Below are positions 1-7,701 of a DNA stretch of 64,000 nt, piece by piece. The notes under the pieces were generated by a model. It was not told the DNA's origin, ran no database searches, and worked only from the letters and a program-made list of their open reading frames with translations. The stretch is from assembly GCF_001655615.1 (NCBI RefSeq), contig NZ_CP011567.1, positions 186,001 through 250,000 of the forward strand, read 5' to 3'. The stretch comes from Pseudomonas sp. GR 6-02 (GTDB lineage Bacteria > Pseudomonadota > Gammaproteobacteria > Pseudomonadales > Pseudomonadaceae). A program made the position numbers and the translations under genes. Every line of letters starts with the position of its first letter. Within the stretch, counting starts at the first letter, position 1.

Positions 1-267
1 GGGATGGAGAGCCCGTCTCTGGTGCGGCTGCTGGATCAGTTGTGTCATGCCGGTTACGTCTGCCGTACCGAAGACGCTCATGACCGGCGCGCCAAATGCC
101 TGAGCCTGACCGCGACCGGTCGCGAGTTGGTGCAGGCGGTCGAAGCCGAGTTGGTGCGTTTGCGCCAGGACGTGCTCGAAGGCATCGACCAGAGTGATCT
201 GGAAGCGGCACTACGGGTACTCAAAGCCTTCGAAGCGGCCAATCATCTGCCGGTGGTTCACCCTTGA
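1..267 (+). CDS. MarR-family transcriptional regulator, 5'-truncated by window edge
   Basis: This is the C-terminal half of a winged-helix MarR regulator. The reading frame is open from base 1 and no start is visible; the ATG at 4 lies inside the family's recognition-helix region (SPSLVRLLDQL), so the true start is upstream of the window. After that come the wing motif DRRAKCLSLT and the C-terminal dimerisation helix. MarR proteins usually repress neighbouring efflux genes and are released by phenolic ligands. The stop codon overlaps the TTG start of the FUSC pump gene (TTGA), so it is very likely the first gene and the regulator of the efflux operon that follows. The ligand is unknown. Confidence 0.85.
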   Translation, partial: GMESPSLVRLLDQLCHAGYVCRTEDAHDRRAKCLSLTATGRELVQAVEAELVRLRQDVLEGIDQSDLEAALRVLKAFEAANHLPVVHP

Positions 268-2336
268 GCGGTTTTTTCACCGGCGTGCCCCCGGCGCGGG
301 ACTGGTTCTACGGTGTGCGTACGTTCGCGGCCTCGATGATTGCGCTGTACATCGCCATGCTCATGCAAATGCCTCGTCCGTATTGGGCGATGGCCACGGT
401 GTACATCGTTTCCAGCCCGTTCCTCGGCCCTACCAGCTCCAAGGCGTTGTATCGCGCGGCGGGTACCTTGCTCGGTGCCGCGGCGGCGGTGTTGTTTGTG
501 CCGATGTTCGTTCAGAGCCCTTATGTGCTGGTGGTGGTCATCGCGTTGTGGACCGGGATTTTGCTGTTCCTGTCCTTGCACCTGCGCACCGCCAACAACT
601 ACGCCTTGATGCTCGCCGGTTACACCTTGCCGCTGATCGCCTTGCCGGTGGTGGCTAACCCTTTGGCGGTGTGGGACGTGGCCGAGGCGCGGACCGAAGA
701 GATTTTTCTCGGCATCGCCTGCGCGGCGGTCGTCGGCGCCATGTTCTGGCCACGGCGGCTGGCGCCGGTGTTCAACGACTCGGTGAACAAATGGTTTGCC
801 GATGCTTCGACCTACAGCCTGCGTTTCCTTAGCCGCAATGTGCAGCCGGAGGAAGTCAGCGCCTTGCGTTCATCGATGGTGGGGAACTTCAACAGCCTGG
901 AATTGATGATCGGTCAGCTGCCGCACGAGGGCGCGCGAGCGCAAACGGTGCGCAACACCAAGGAGCTGCGCGGGCGGATGATCCATCTGTTGCCGGTGAT
1001 CGACGCCCTCGACGATGCGCTTTATGCCCTCGAGCGGCGCACGCCGGAGCTTGTGGATAAGTTCGCGCCACTGCTGATCGCAACCAGCGAATGGCTTGAC
1101 CACAAAGACGCTGATCTCGACCGCTGGCAGGCCCTGAAAAACCGGCTCGAAGCGCTGCAGCCAAGTGCCGAGGCGCTGGACGATCGCAAGCAGTTGCTGT
1201 TTTCCAACGCGCTGTATCGCCTCGGCGAGTGGATCGACCTGTGGCAAGACTGTCGCAGCCTGCAATACGCCATACAGTGCGAGAGTCAGGACAACTGGCG
1301 CGCGGTGTATCGGCACTGGCGCCTGGGGCGACTGTCACCGTTTCTCGACCGTGGTTTGATGCTCTATTCGGCGGCTTCTACGGTCACCGCGATCATCGTC
1401 GCCTCGGTGCTGTGGATTCTGCTCGGCTGGACCGACGGCGGCAGCGCGGTGATCCTGGCGGCGGTGGCGTGCAGTTTCTTTGCGTCGATGGACGACCCGG
1501 CGCCGCAGATCTACCGGTTCTTTTTCTGGACCGCGATGTCGGTGCTGTTCGCCGGCCTTTATCTGTTTCTGATCCTGCCGAACCTGCATGACTTCCCGAT
1601 GCTGGTGCTGGCGTTCGCCATCCCGTTCATTTGCGTCGGCACCCTGACAGTGCAGCCGCGTTTTTATCTGGGGATGTTGCTGACCATCGTCAACACCTCG
1701 TCGTTCATCAGCATTCAGGGCGCCTACGACGCGGATTTTCTCAGTTTCACCAACTCCAACCTGGCTGGGCCCATGGGGTTACTGTTCGCGTTCATCTGGA
1801 CCCTGATCGCCCGGCCATTCGGTGCGGAACTGGCGGCCAAGCGCCTGACCCGTTTCAGCTGGCGCGACATCGTCGGCTTGACCGAGCCGGCCACGCTGGC
1901 CGAACACCGGCACATGGGCGTGCAGATGCTCGATCGCCTGATGCAGCATTTGCCGCGACTGGCCATGACCGGCCAGGACACCGGCATCGCCCTGCGCGAA
2001 GTGCGCGTGGCCCTGAATCTGCTGGACCTGCTCGCCTATTCGCCGCGAGTGCCGGGTGCGCAGCAAGCGCTGCTGCGCCAGGTGGTGGCTGAAGTCGGCG
2101 AGTACTTCAAGGCCTGCCTCGAGGCTGGCGAACGTCTGCCGGCGCCGAGTCCGTTGCTGATGACCCTCGATCGCACCCGCCGCGCCCTCGGCGGCCAAGG
2201 TGATGACGAAACCCGTCTGCATTTGCTGCACGCCTTGAGCGGCTTGCGTCTGGCGCTGTTGCCGGGCGTCGAGTTTGTCGGCACGGGCGAACTCGAAGAA
2301 CCGCTTCCCCATGGCATCGATGGAGCGCCTTTATGA
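264..2336 (+). CDS. FUSC-family (AaeB/fusaric-acid-resistance-like) inner-membrane efflux protein
   Basis: A 690-residue inner-membrane protein of the FUSC family, which includes AaeB (hydroxybenzoate efflux) and fusaric acid resistance proteins. Hydrophobic clusters lie at about residues 20-170 and again at about 370-520, the two-lobed membrane layout of the family, separated by a soluble helical segment and followed by a cytoplasmic tail. The chosen start is TTG at 264, which overlaps the MarR stop and implies translational coupling; no in-frame ATG lies nearby without cutting into the first membrane region. With the DUF1656, HlyD and NodT genes downstream it should form a tripartite pump, probably for aromatic acids (inferred from family). 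Confidence 0.88.
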   Translation: MSGFFTGVPPARDWFYGVRTFAASMIALYIAMLMQMPRPYWAMATVYIVSSPFLGPTSSKALYRAAGTLLGAAAAVLFVPMFVQSPYVLVVVIALWTGILLFLSLHLRTANNYALMLAGYTLPLIALPVVANPLAVWDVAEARTEEIFLGIACAAVVGAMFWPRRLAPVFNDSVNKWFADASTYSLRFLSRNVQPEEVSALRSSMVGNFNSLELMIGQLPHEGARAQTVRNTKELRGRMIHLLPVIDALDDALYALERRTPELVDKFAPLLIATSEWLDHKDADLDRWQALKNRLEALQPSAEALDDRKQLLFSNALYRLGEWIDLWQDCRSLQYAIQCESQDNWRAVYRHWRLGRLSPFLDRGLMLYSAASTVTAIIVASVLWILLGWTDGGSAVILAAVACSFFASMDDPAPQIYRFFFWTAMSVLFAGLYLFLILPNLHDFPMLVLAFAIPFICVGTLTVQPRFYLGMLLTIVNTSSFISIQGAYDADFLSFTNSNLAGPMGLLFAFIWTLIARPFGAELAAKRLTRFSWRDIVGLTEPATLAEHRHMGVQMLDRLMQHLPRLAMTGQDTGIALREVRVALNLLDLLAYSPRVPGAQQALLRQVVAEVGEYFKACLEAGERLPAPSPLLMTLDRTRRALGGQGDDETRLHLLHALSGLRLALLPGVEFVGTGELEEPLPHGIDGAPL

Positions 2337-2542
2337 TCGGTGATCTGGATATCAGCGGGGTGTTCCTGCCCACGCTGCTGGTGCTGATGGGCATTACCTA
2401 CGTGTTGTTCCTGTTGGTGCACGGGGTGCTGACGCGCCTGCACTTTTACCGTCTGGTCTGGCACCGGGCATTGTTCAACGTGGCTCTCTACGCTGTGCTG
2501 CTCAGCGCCGTGGACTCACTCAGTCGATACCTGATGACATGA
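2333..2542 (+). CDS. DUF1656 (AaeX-like) small membrane protein
   Basis: A 69-residue protein with two hydrophobic helices (about residues 10-30 and 45-65), matching the DUF1656/AaeX family that accompanies AaeA/AaeB-type pumps. Its ATG overlaps the end of the FUSC gene by 4 bases and its stop overlaps the HlyD gene start, so it is an integral member of the operon. Its function is not established; an accessory role in pump assembly is an inference from its constant genomic association. Confidence 0.85.
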   Translation: MIGDLDISGVFLPTLLVLMGITYVLFLLVHGVLTRLHFYRLVWHRALFNVALYAVLLSAVDSLSRYLMT

Positions 2543-3426
2543 AAAAACCTTTATTGACCCTCGGCCGTGTGGTCCTGACGCTGTTGATCGTGACCTTCGC
2601 GATTGTCGTGGTCTGGCGCATGGTCATGTATTACATGTTCGCGCCCTGGACCCGGGACGGGCACATCCGTGCCGACATCGTGCAGATTGCCCCGGATGTA
2701 TCGGGGCTGATCCAGCAAGTGGAGGTGCGCGACAACCAGTGGGTGAAACGCGGCCAGGTGCTGTTCAGCATCGATCAGGACCGCTTCAAGCTGGCCCTGC
2801 GCCAAGCCAAAGCGGCGGTCGCCGATCGTCAGGAAACCTTGGCCCAGGCCCAGCGCGAGGCCAAGCGTAACCGTGGCTTGGGCAATCTGGTCCCGGCCGA
2901 GCAACTGGAAGAAAGCCAGTCCCGGGTGGCGCGCGCCGAAGTGGCGTTGATGGAAGCGCAAGTAACGGTGGACAGCGCCCAGCTCAACCTTGACCGCTCG
3001 GTGATCCGCAGCCCGGTGGATGGCTACGTCAACGACCGGGCGCCACGCTCCCAGGAGTTCGTCAGCGCCGGGCGGCCAGTGTTGTCGGTGGTGGACAGTA
3101 ACTCCTTCCATATCGACGGCTATTTCGAAGAAACCAAACTGGACGGCATTCATGTCGGCCAGAGCGTTGATATTCGGGTGATCGGCGACCGTGCGCGCCT
3201 GCGCGGGCATGTCGAAAGCATCGTCGCCGGCATCGAAGACCGTGACCGCAGCAGCGGCAGCAACCTGTTGCCCAACGTCAACCCGGCGTTCAGTTGGGTG
3301 CGGCTGGCCCAGCGGATTCCGGTGCGAATCGCTTTCGATGAGGTGCCGGAAGATTTCCGCATGATTGCCGGGCGTACGGCCACCGTGTCGATCATCGACG
3401 ATCAAATCGGGGGGCCGGCGAAATGA
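2539..3426 (+). CDS. HlyD-family (AaeA-like) periplasmic adaptor of efflux pump
   Basis: A 295-residue membrane fusion protein. One N-terminal transmembrane helix (about residues 8-30) is followed by the biotinyl-lipoyl-like beta segment (DIVQIAPDVSGLIQQVEVRDNQ region), an alpha-helical hairpin rich in Ala/Gln/Arg (about 90-150), the second half of the lipoyl domain (VIRSPVDGYV) and a beta-barrel. It should bridge the FUSC inner-membrane protein to the outer-membrane channel encoded next. Start and stop overlap both neighbours by 4 bases, which indicates tight translational coupling. Confidence 0.9.
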   Translation: MKKPLLTLGRVVLTLLIVTFAIVVVWRMVMYYMFAPWTRDGHIRADIVQIAPDVSGLIQQVEVRDNQWVKRGQVLFSIDQDRFKLALRQAKAAVADRQETLAQAQREAKRNRGLGNLVPAEQLEESQSRVARAEVALMEAQVTVDSAQLNLDRSVIRSPVDGYVNDRAPRSQEFVSAGRPVLSVVDSNSFHIDGYFEETKLDGIHVGQSVDIRVIGDRARLRGHVESIVAGIEDRDRSSGSNLLPNVNPAFSWVRLAQRIPVRIAFDEVPEDFRMIAGRTATVSIIDDQIGGPAK

Positions 3427-4871
3427 GCAGGGCCTCGGGTTTGGCGGTTGCCGGATTGGGCTTGTTGCTGTCGGCCTGTCAGGTAGTGGGGCCGGATTAT
3501 CACTTGCCGGACGAGGCCGCCGTGCACCGTGAAGACTTTCAGGGCGACCTGGCGGTGAACGGCAAACATGTCGTCTCGGCACCGGTGCCCGCCGATTGGT
3601 GGCGGTTGTATCAGGATCCGCGTCTGGACCAATTGGTGCAGCAGGCCATGGCCTCCAACACCGATTTGCGGGTGGCGGCGGCGAATCTTTCGCGGGCTCG
3701 CGCTCAGGTCGACGAAGCGCAGGCGGCGGGCGGTTGGAGCGGCGGTGTGAAGGTCGGCGCCCAGCGTTTGCAGGAGTCCGGCGAAGCGTTCTTGATACCG
3801 GAAAAAGTGCCCGTGGCCAACGTCGGCGATATCGGCATCACGACCTCGTATCAGTTCGACTTGTTCGGCACCTTGCAGCGCGGCATCGAAGCGGCCAAGG
3901 CCAATGCCGATGCGACCCAGGCGGCAGCGGACACCGCGCGCATCACCCTGGTGGCCGATGTGGTGCGGGCTTACACCCAGGTTTGTGCGGCCAACGAAGA
4001 GCGGGAGATCGCGCAGCATTCCCTCGACCTGCAAGCCCAGAGCACCTCCCTGACCCAGCGCTTGCGCGATGCCGGGCGCGGCGATGAAACCCAGGTCACC
4101 CGTTCGCAAACCCAATTCAAATCCTTGCGCGCCGAATTGCCGCGTTATGAAGCCGCACGTCAGGCCGGGTTGTTCCGCTTGTCGATGCTGCTGGCCAAAC
4201 CGGTCGAGCAACTGCCGGCGGGCACCAGCGACTGCGCCGAGCTGCCGAAAGTTACCCAATTGTTGCCGGTGGGTGACGGCGCCACTCTGCTCAAACGCCG
4301 ACCAGACGTGCGCCAGGCCGAGCGCAAGTTGGCGGCGGCCACCGCCGGCATCGGCATTGCCACCGGCGAGTTGTACCCGGACATCAGCATCGGCGCGACC
4401 GTGGGCACGGTCGGCACCCTGGAAAACCTTGGCAAACCGTCGACCAATCGCTGGGGCTTCGGTCCGTTGCTGACCTGGACCGTACCGTCCAACGGCTCCC
4501 GCGCGCGAATCCGTGAGGCCGAGTTCGCAACTCAAGGCGCGCTGGCGCATTTCGATGGCGTGGTGCTCAACGCCATCCGCGAGACTCAGACCGGCCTGGC
4601 GCAATATTCCGCGCAACTTCAGCGTCGCGATGCGTTGGCGGACGCCGAACAGTCGGCGCAATTGGCGGCGGACCAGACCCACCGCTTCTTCCAGGCCGGT
4701 CGCGCGTCGTTCCTGGCGGACTTGCAAGCCACCCGCACCTACACCGATGCACGGGCGCAACTGGCCTCGGCCAATACTCAGGTTGCCATGAGCCAGATCG
4801 ACTTGTTCCTCGCCTTGGGCGGTGGCTGGGAAAGCGGACGAACGCAAGGCTCACAACCCGGCAAACCCTGA
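3423..4871 (+). CDS. NodT/OprM-family outer-membrane efflux lipoprotein
   Basis: A 482-residue RND/FUSC-type outer-membrane factor. The N-terminus has a signal peptide ending in a lipobox-like LLLSAC around residue 19, so a lipid-anchored mature protein is likely. Two TolC-like OEP repeats follow, with long amphipathic helices (AAANLSRARAQVDEAQA and LLKRRPDVRQAERKLAAAT are typical NodT-family segments). It supplies the outer-membrane duct for the pump encoded immediately upstream, with a 4-base overlap. The C-terminal Gly/Ser-rich tail is short. Confidence 0.9.
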   Translation: MSRASGLAVAGLGLLLSACQVVGPDYHLPDEAAVHREDFQGDLAVNGKHVVSAPVPADWWRLYQDPRLDQLVQQAMASNTDLRVAAANLSRARAQVDEAQAAGGWSGGVKVGAQRLQESGEAFLIPEKVPVANVGDIGITTSYQFDLFGTLQRGIEAAKANADATQAAADTARITLVADVVRAYTQVCAANEEREIAQHSLDLQAQSTSLTQRLRDAGRGDETQVTRSQTQFKSLRAELPRYEAARQAGLFRLSMLLAKPVEQLPAGTSDCAELPKVTQLLPVGDGATLLKRRPDVRQAERKLAAATAGIGIATGELYPDISIGATVGTVGTLENLGKPSTNRWGFGPLLTWTVPSNGSRARIREAEFATQGALAHFDGVVLNAIRETQTGLAQYSAQLQRRDALADAEQSAQLAADQTHRFFQAGRASFLADLQATRTYTDARAQLASANTQVAMSQIDLFLALGGGWESGRTQGSQPGKP

Positions 4872-4952
4872 GGCCGTTGCTATGCTTTGATTTGATGGGG
4901 TCGCGCGGCGAACCCGTCGATCAAGGCTTGCGTTGGTCATGGGGATCTAATA

Positions 4953-5588
4953 ATGAAAAACCCTTACGCTCCCGGCTTCTGGTGCGCCATTGCGGCATTG
5001 GTTTTGCTGTCGGCCACCTATTTCTATGGCGTCATGCTGGCCCACCAGATCGACAAGGCGCTGATATTCCTCGACAGCGCGGCGGCACTGATCGCCGTGA
5101 TGGCCATCGTGGTGGTCGCCTGGGCTTCGCTCCAGAACCAGCGCATCAAGAAACGACAACTCGAACAAGGCAAAACCCTGGTACTGATCTGGGACACCAA
5201 GGTGGCGTTGCGTCGGGTAGAAACGGTGTTCGACCGATATTTCTGGGGCAGTTACTGGCAACCGGGGCGCACGTTTCAGGAAGTCATGGGCGAACTGACC
5301 GGCACGCCGCTGGAAAAAAGCCTCGAAACCTTGAAGAAGCAATGCCAGGCGCTGGACAAGCAAGTGGCCGACGAGGGCTGGCACTGGCTCAACAATGCCC
5401 GAGAACTGTCCGATGTCGCCAACGCCATGGCCCGCGAACGCTATCAACTGGATTTCTGTGACCCACGCGCGGAAGTGACTGGCGGGGCGGTGATCAATCG
5501 GGATTTTGAAGTGCTGGTGTATACGTGGACCGCGCGGCTAAAAAGTTTTGATCATCAGCTTGATGAGATCGAGGTTCAGTATTCGTAA
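4953..5588 (+). CDS. Hypothetical protein with two N-terminal membrane helices
   Basis: I do not recognise a named family. The 211-residue protein has two hydrophobic helices (about residues 8-30 and 42-62), joined by a short loop, followed by a basic stretch (NQRIKKRQLEQ) and a soluble mostly helical domain containing a tryptophan/aromatic-rich segment (FDRYFWGSYWQPG). The ATG at 4953 has a GGGGAT sequence about 6 bases upstream. It is 81 bp after the efflux operon on the same strand and could be co-transcribed, but there is no overlap. The layout suggests an inner-membrane protein with a cytoplasmic C-terminal domain. Confidence 0.7.
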   Translation: MKNPYAPGFWCAIAALVLLSATYFYGVMLAHQIDKALIFLDSAAALIAVMAIVVVAWASLQNQRIKKRQLEQGKTLVLIWDTKVALRRVETVFDRYFWGSYWQPGRTFQEVMGELTGTPLEKSLETLKKQCQALDKQVADEGWHWLNNARELSDVANAMARERYQLDFCDPRAEVTGGAVINRDFEVLVYTWTARLKSFDHQLDEIEVQYS

Positions 5589-5823
5589 GGTTGTATTGGC
5601 AGGGCTGCTCGCGAAGGCGATTGAACGATCGCCGAAACTCTCCCCTGCCAGTTGTCCACAGGCCGCCGCAGCCCATGGACACTCTTTCACCTTTAATCAT
5701 TGGGCCGTCCCACGGCGCAAATGCTAATCTCCTCGCCACTTTCAGCGCAGTCGTGACCGCGACCCGTTATGGGTTCAGGGAAGACGACCACACTTTCAAC
5801 AATGGACATTGATCGGGTACTTC

Positions 5824-7335
5824 ATGAATAAATCAGCAGGCGTGCTTCTAGGAATTGTCGTGGCCATCGGTGCAATCAGCGCGGGCGGCGCCTGGTACAC
5901 CGGCAGCAAACTTGATGGGGTGCTGAACAGCTCGATCGCCGACGCCAACAAAGAACTGCATGCCGCGCTGGCAGGTTCCAACGGCACGGCGTCGCTGGAG
6001 CTGGTGTCGCTGGAGCGTCATGTGTTCAGTAGTACCGCGCACTACCGCCTCAAGGGCGAGGGCGAGATGTTTGGTGAAGCACCGATGGAGATGCTGTTCG
6101 TCGACCGCATCGAACACGGCCCGCTGCCGTTCTCGCGCCTGGTATCGTTCAAGTGGTTGCCAGTCCTGGCCACCAGTCACTATGAGCTGGAAAAAACCCC
6201 GCTGACCGAAAAGTGGTTCGCCGCCGCCAAGGACAAATCCCCGGTCAAGGGTGTGGTCAACATCGGCTACGACAACTCCACCAAGGGCTCGCTCGAATTC
6301 CTGCCGCTGGAAGCGGCACTGGATGACAAGTCCAACCTGACGTTCTCCGGGTTGAAACTCGACGTGGCCGCCAGCGCCCAGGCGCAAAAGGTCAAGGCCG
6401 ACGGTTACATGGACAGCCTGAAGCTGACCACTGTGGCTGAAGACCAGACCCCGGTTCAGGTCGAGCTCAACGGCTTGACCCTGGCCAGTAACCTGAACAA
6501 AAGCACCTACGGCTATTACGTCGGTGACAACACCCTCGAGCTGACAAACAGCAAAACCACCTTTGGCCCCAAGCAATCGGTACTCGGTTTCAAGAACTTT
6601 GAAATGAAGAACCAGACCGGGGAATCAGGCACCAACGCTTCGGGGCGTGCCGATTACAAGGTCGGTGAAGTGTCCTTGAACGGCAAGGTTATCGGCTCTG
6701 CGCAGATGGCCATGAGCCTGAAAAACCTCGACATCCCGTCGACGATGTCGCTGATGCAGATCTACCAGACCAAACTGCAACCGTACGAGCGGGCCGCCGC
6801 CGAAGCCACTGCCGCCGGCCTGCCAGCGCCGCCGCTGAACCTGACCCCGGCCGAAGAGGCACAGGTCAAGACCGGTCTGGAGAAACTGCTGGCCGCAGGT
6901 CCCCAGGTGGCCCTGGAAAACCTGTCGTTCAACACCAGCAACGGCGAAAGCCGCGCCAACCTGGTGCTGGACCTGACCAAACCGCAATCCATGGACCTGC
7001 CGCCGGACCAATTGGTCAAGCAGTTGATCGCGTTGCTGGAACTCAACGTACTGGTGTCCAAGCCAATGCTCATTGATTTGCTCACCGTGCAGTCGCAAAT
7101 CGACGGTCAGACCGATGCCAAGCTCATCGCCGATCAGGCGAGCGCAACCGCCGACATGTTCAGCAGCATGGCGGTCGGTACGCAACTGGCAAAACTGGAC
7201 GGTAACAACGTCGTCACCAAGTTGCATTACGCCAACAATCAGGTGGACTTCAACGGCCAGAAAATGACCCTCGAAGAGTTTGTCGGTTTTGTGATGAGTA
7301 AGCTCGGCGGCACTGGCGACGTCACCATCCAGTAA
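5824..7335 (+). CDS. YdgA-family (DUF945) protein
   Basis: A 503-residue protein of the YdgA/DUF945 family, conserved in gammaproteobacteria and of unclear biochemical role. The N-terminus (MNKSAGVLLGIVVAIG) is a signal anchor, followed by a long, beta-rich periplasmic part with repeated short hydrophobic strands. I chose ATG at 5824 rather than a TTG at 5809 because the membrane segment then starts at the usual distance from the N-terminus. It is monocistronic and followed by a rho-independent terminator. Confidence 0.82.
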   Translation: MNKSAGVLLGIVVAIGAISAGGAWYTGSKLDGVLNSSIADANKELHAALAGSNGTASLELVSLERHVFSSTAHYRLKGEGEMFGEAPMEMLFVDRIEHGPLPFSRLVSFKWLPVLATSHYELEKTPLTEKWFAAAKDKSPVKGVVNIGYDNSTKGSLEFLPLEAALDDKSNLTFSGLKLDVAASAQAQKVKADGYMDSLKLTTVAEDQTPVQVELNGLTLASNLNKSTYGYYVGDNTLELTNSKTTFGPKQSVLGFKNFEMKNQTGESGTNASGRADYKVGEVSLNGKVIGSAQMAMSLKNLDIPSTMSLMQIYQTKLQPYERAAAEATAAGLPAPPLNLTPAEEAQVKTGLEKLLAAGPQVALENLSFNTSNGESRANLVLDLTKPQSMDLPPDQLVKQLIALLELNVLVSKPMLIDLLTVQSQIDGQTDAKLIADQASATADMFSSMAVGTQLAKLDGNNVVTKLHYANNQVDFNGQKMTLEEFVGFVMSKLGGTGDVTIQ

Positions 7336-7353
7336 AACCGCAGGCTTCAGCGC

Positions 7354-7393
7354 AACGCCCGGCCTCTGCAACACGCAGACGCCGGGCGTTTTG
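7354..7393 (+). terminator. Rho-independent terminator after the YdgA-like gene
   Basis: Inverted repeat AACGCCCGGC / GCCGGGCGTT separated by 17 bases and followed by TTG, 18 bases after the stop codon. The stem is strong and GC-rich, but the T-tract is short. Confidence 0.7.
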
Positions 7394-7408
7394 CTGTCTG
7401 GGGTTCCT

Positions 7409-7536
7409 GTGGCGAGGGGGCTTGCCCCCGTTGGGCCGCGAAGCAGCCCCAAAAACTCTGATGCACCAAAGATTTTGTGAGTGCTACGCATTGAAACGGT
7501 GCGGTGCGGCGTTCCGACAAGCCCCCTCGCTACAGG
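7409..7536. repeat. REPIN-type palindromic repeat pair (GGGGGCTTGCCCCC subtype)
   Basis: The left arm TGTGGCGAGGGGGCTTGCCC and an inverted right arm ending GCCCCCTCGCTACAGG flank about 90 bases. The outer arms pair and each half also forms its own hairpin. The right arm has one mismatch (CGCTAC for CGCCAC) and an expanded GGTGCGGCGTTCCGACAAG segment that is also present at 29106 and 58504. This is a typical non-coding repeat of fluorescens-group pseudomonads. Confidence 0.85.
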
Positions 7537-7701
7537 TTTCGCACTCTCACGAATCTGAAGAAATATTGTGTCTTGAATTATTGACTACGCTTGCATGCAA
7601 GACTGCTTCGATAAAGCTTGGCCGGGTCTTTCGATCCGGCTTTCCGTCACAAGTGGGCAAGGGGCATTGCGACCCGGCTGGCCATGTAAGGATGCTGACG
7701 A

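Noticed and set aside
3402..4847. 481-codon minus-strand frame
   Set aside because: Antisense shadow of the NodT outer-membrane gene; composition is Arg/Gly/Gln-rich with no family signature.
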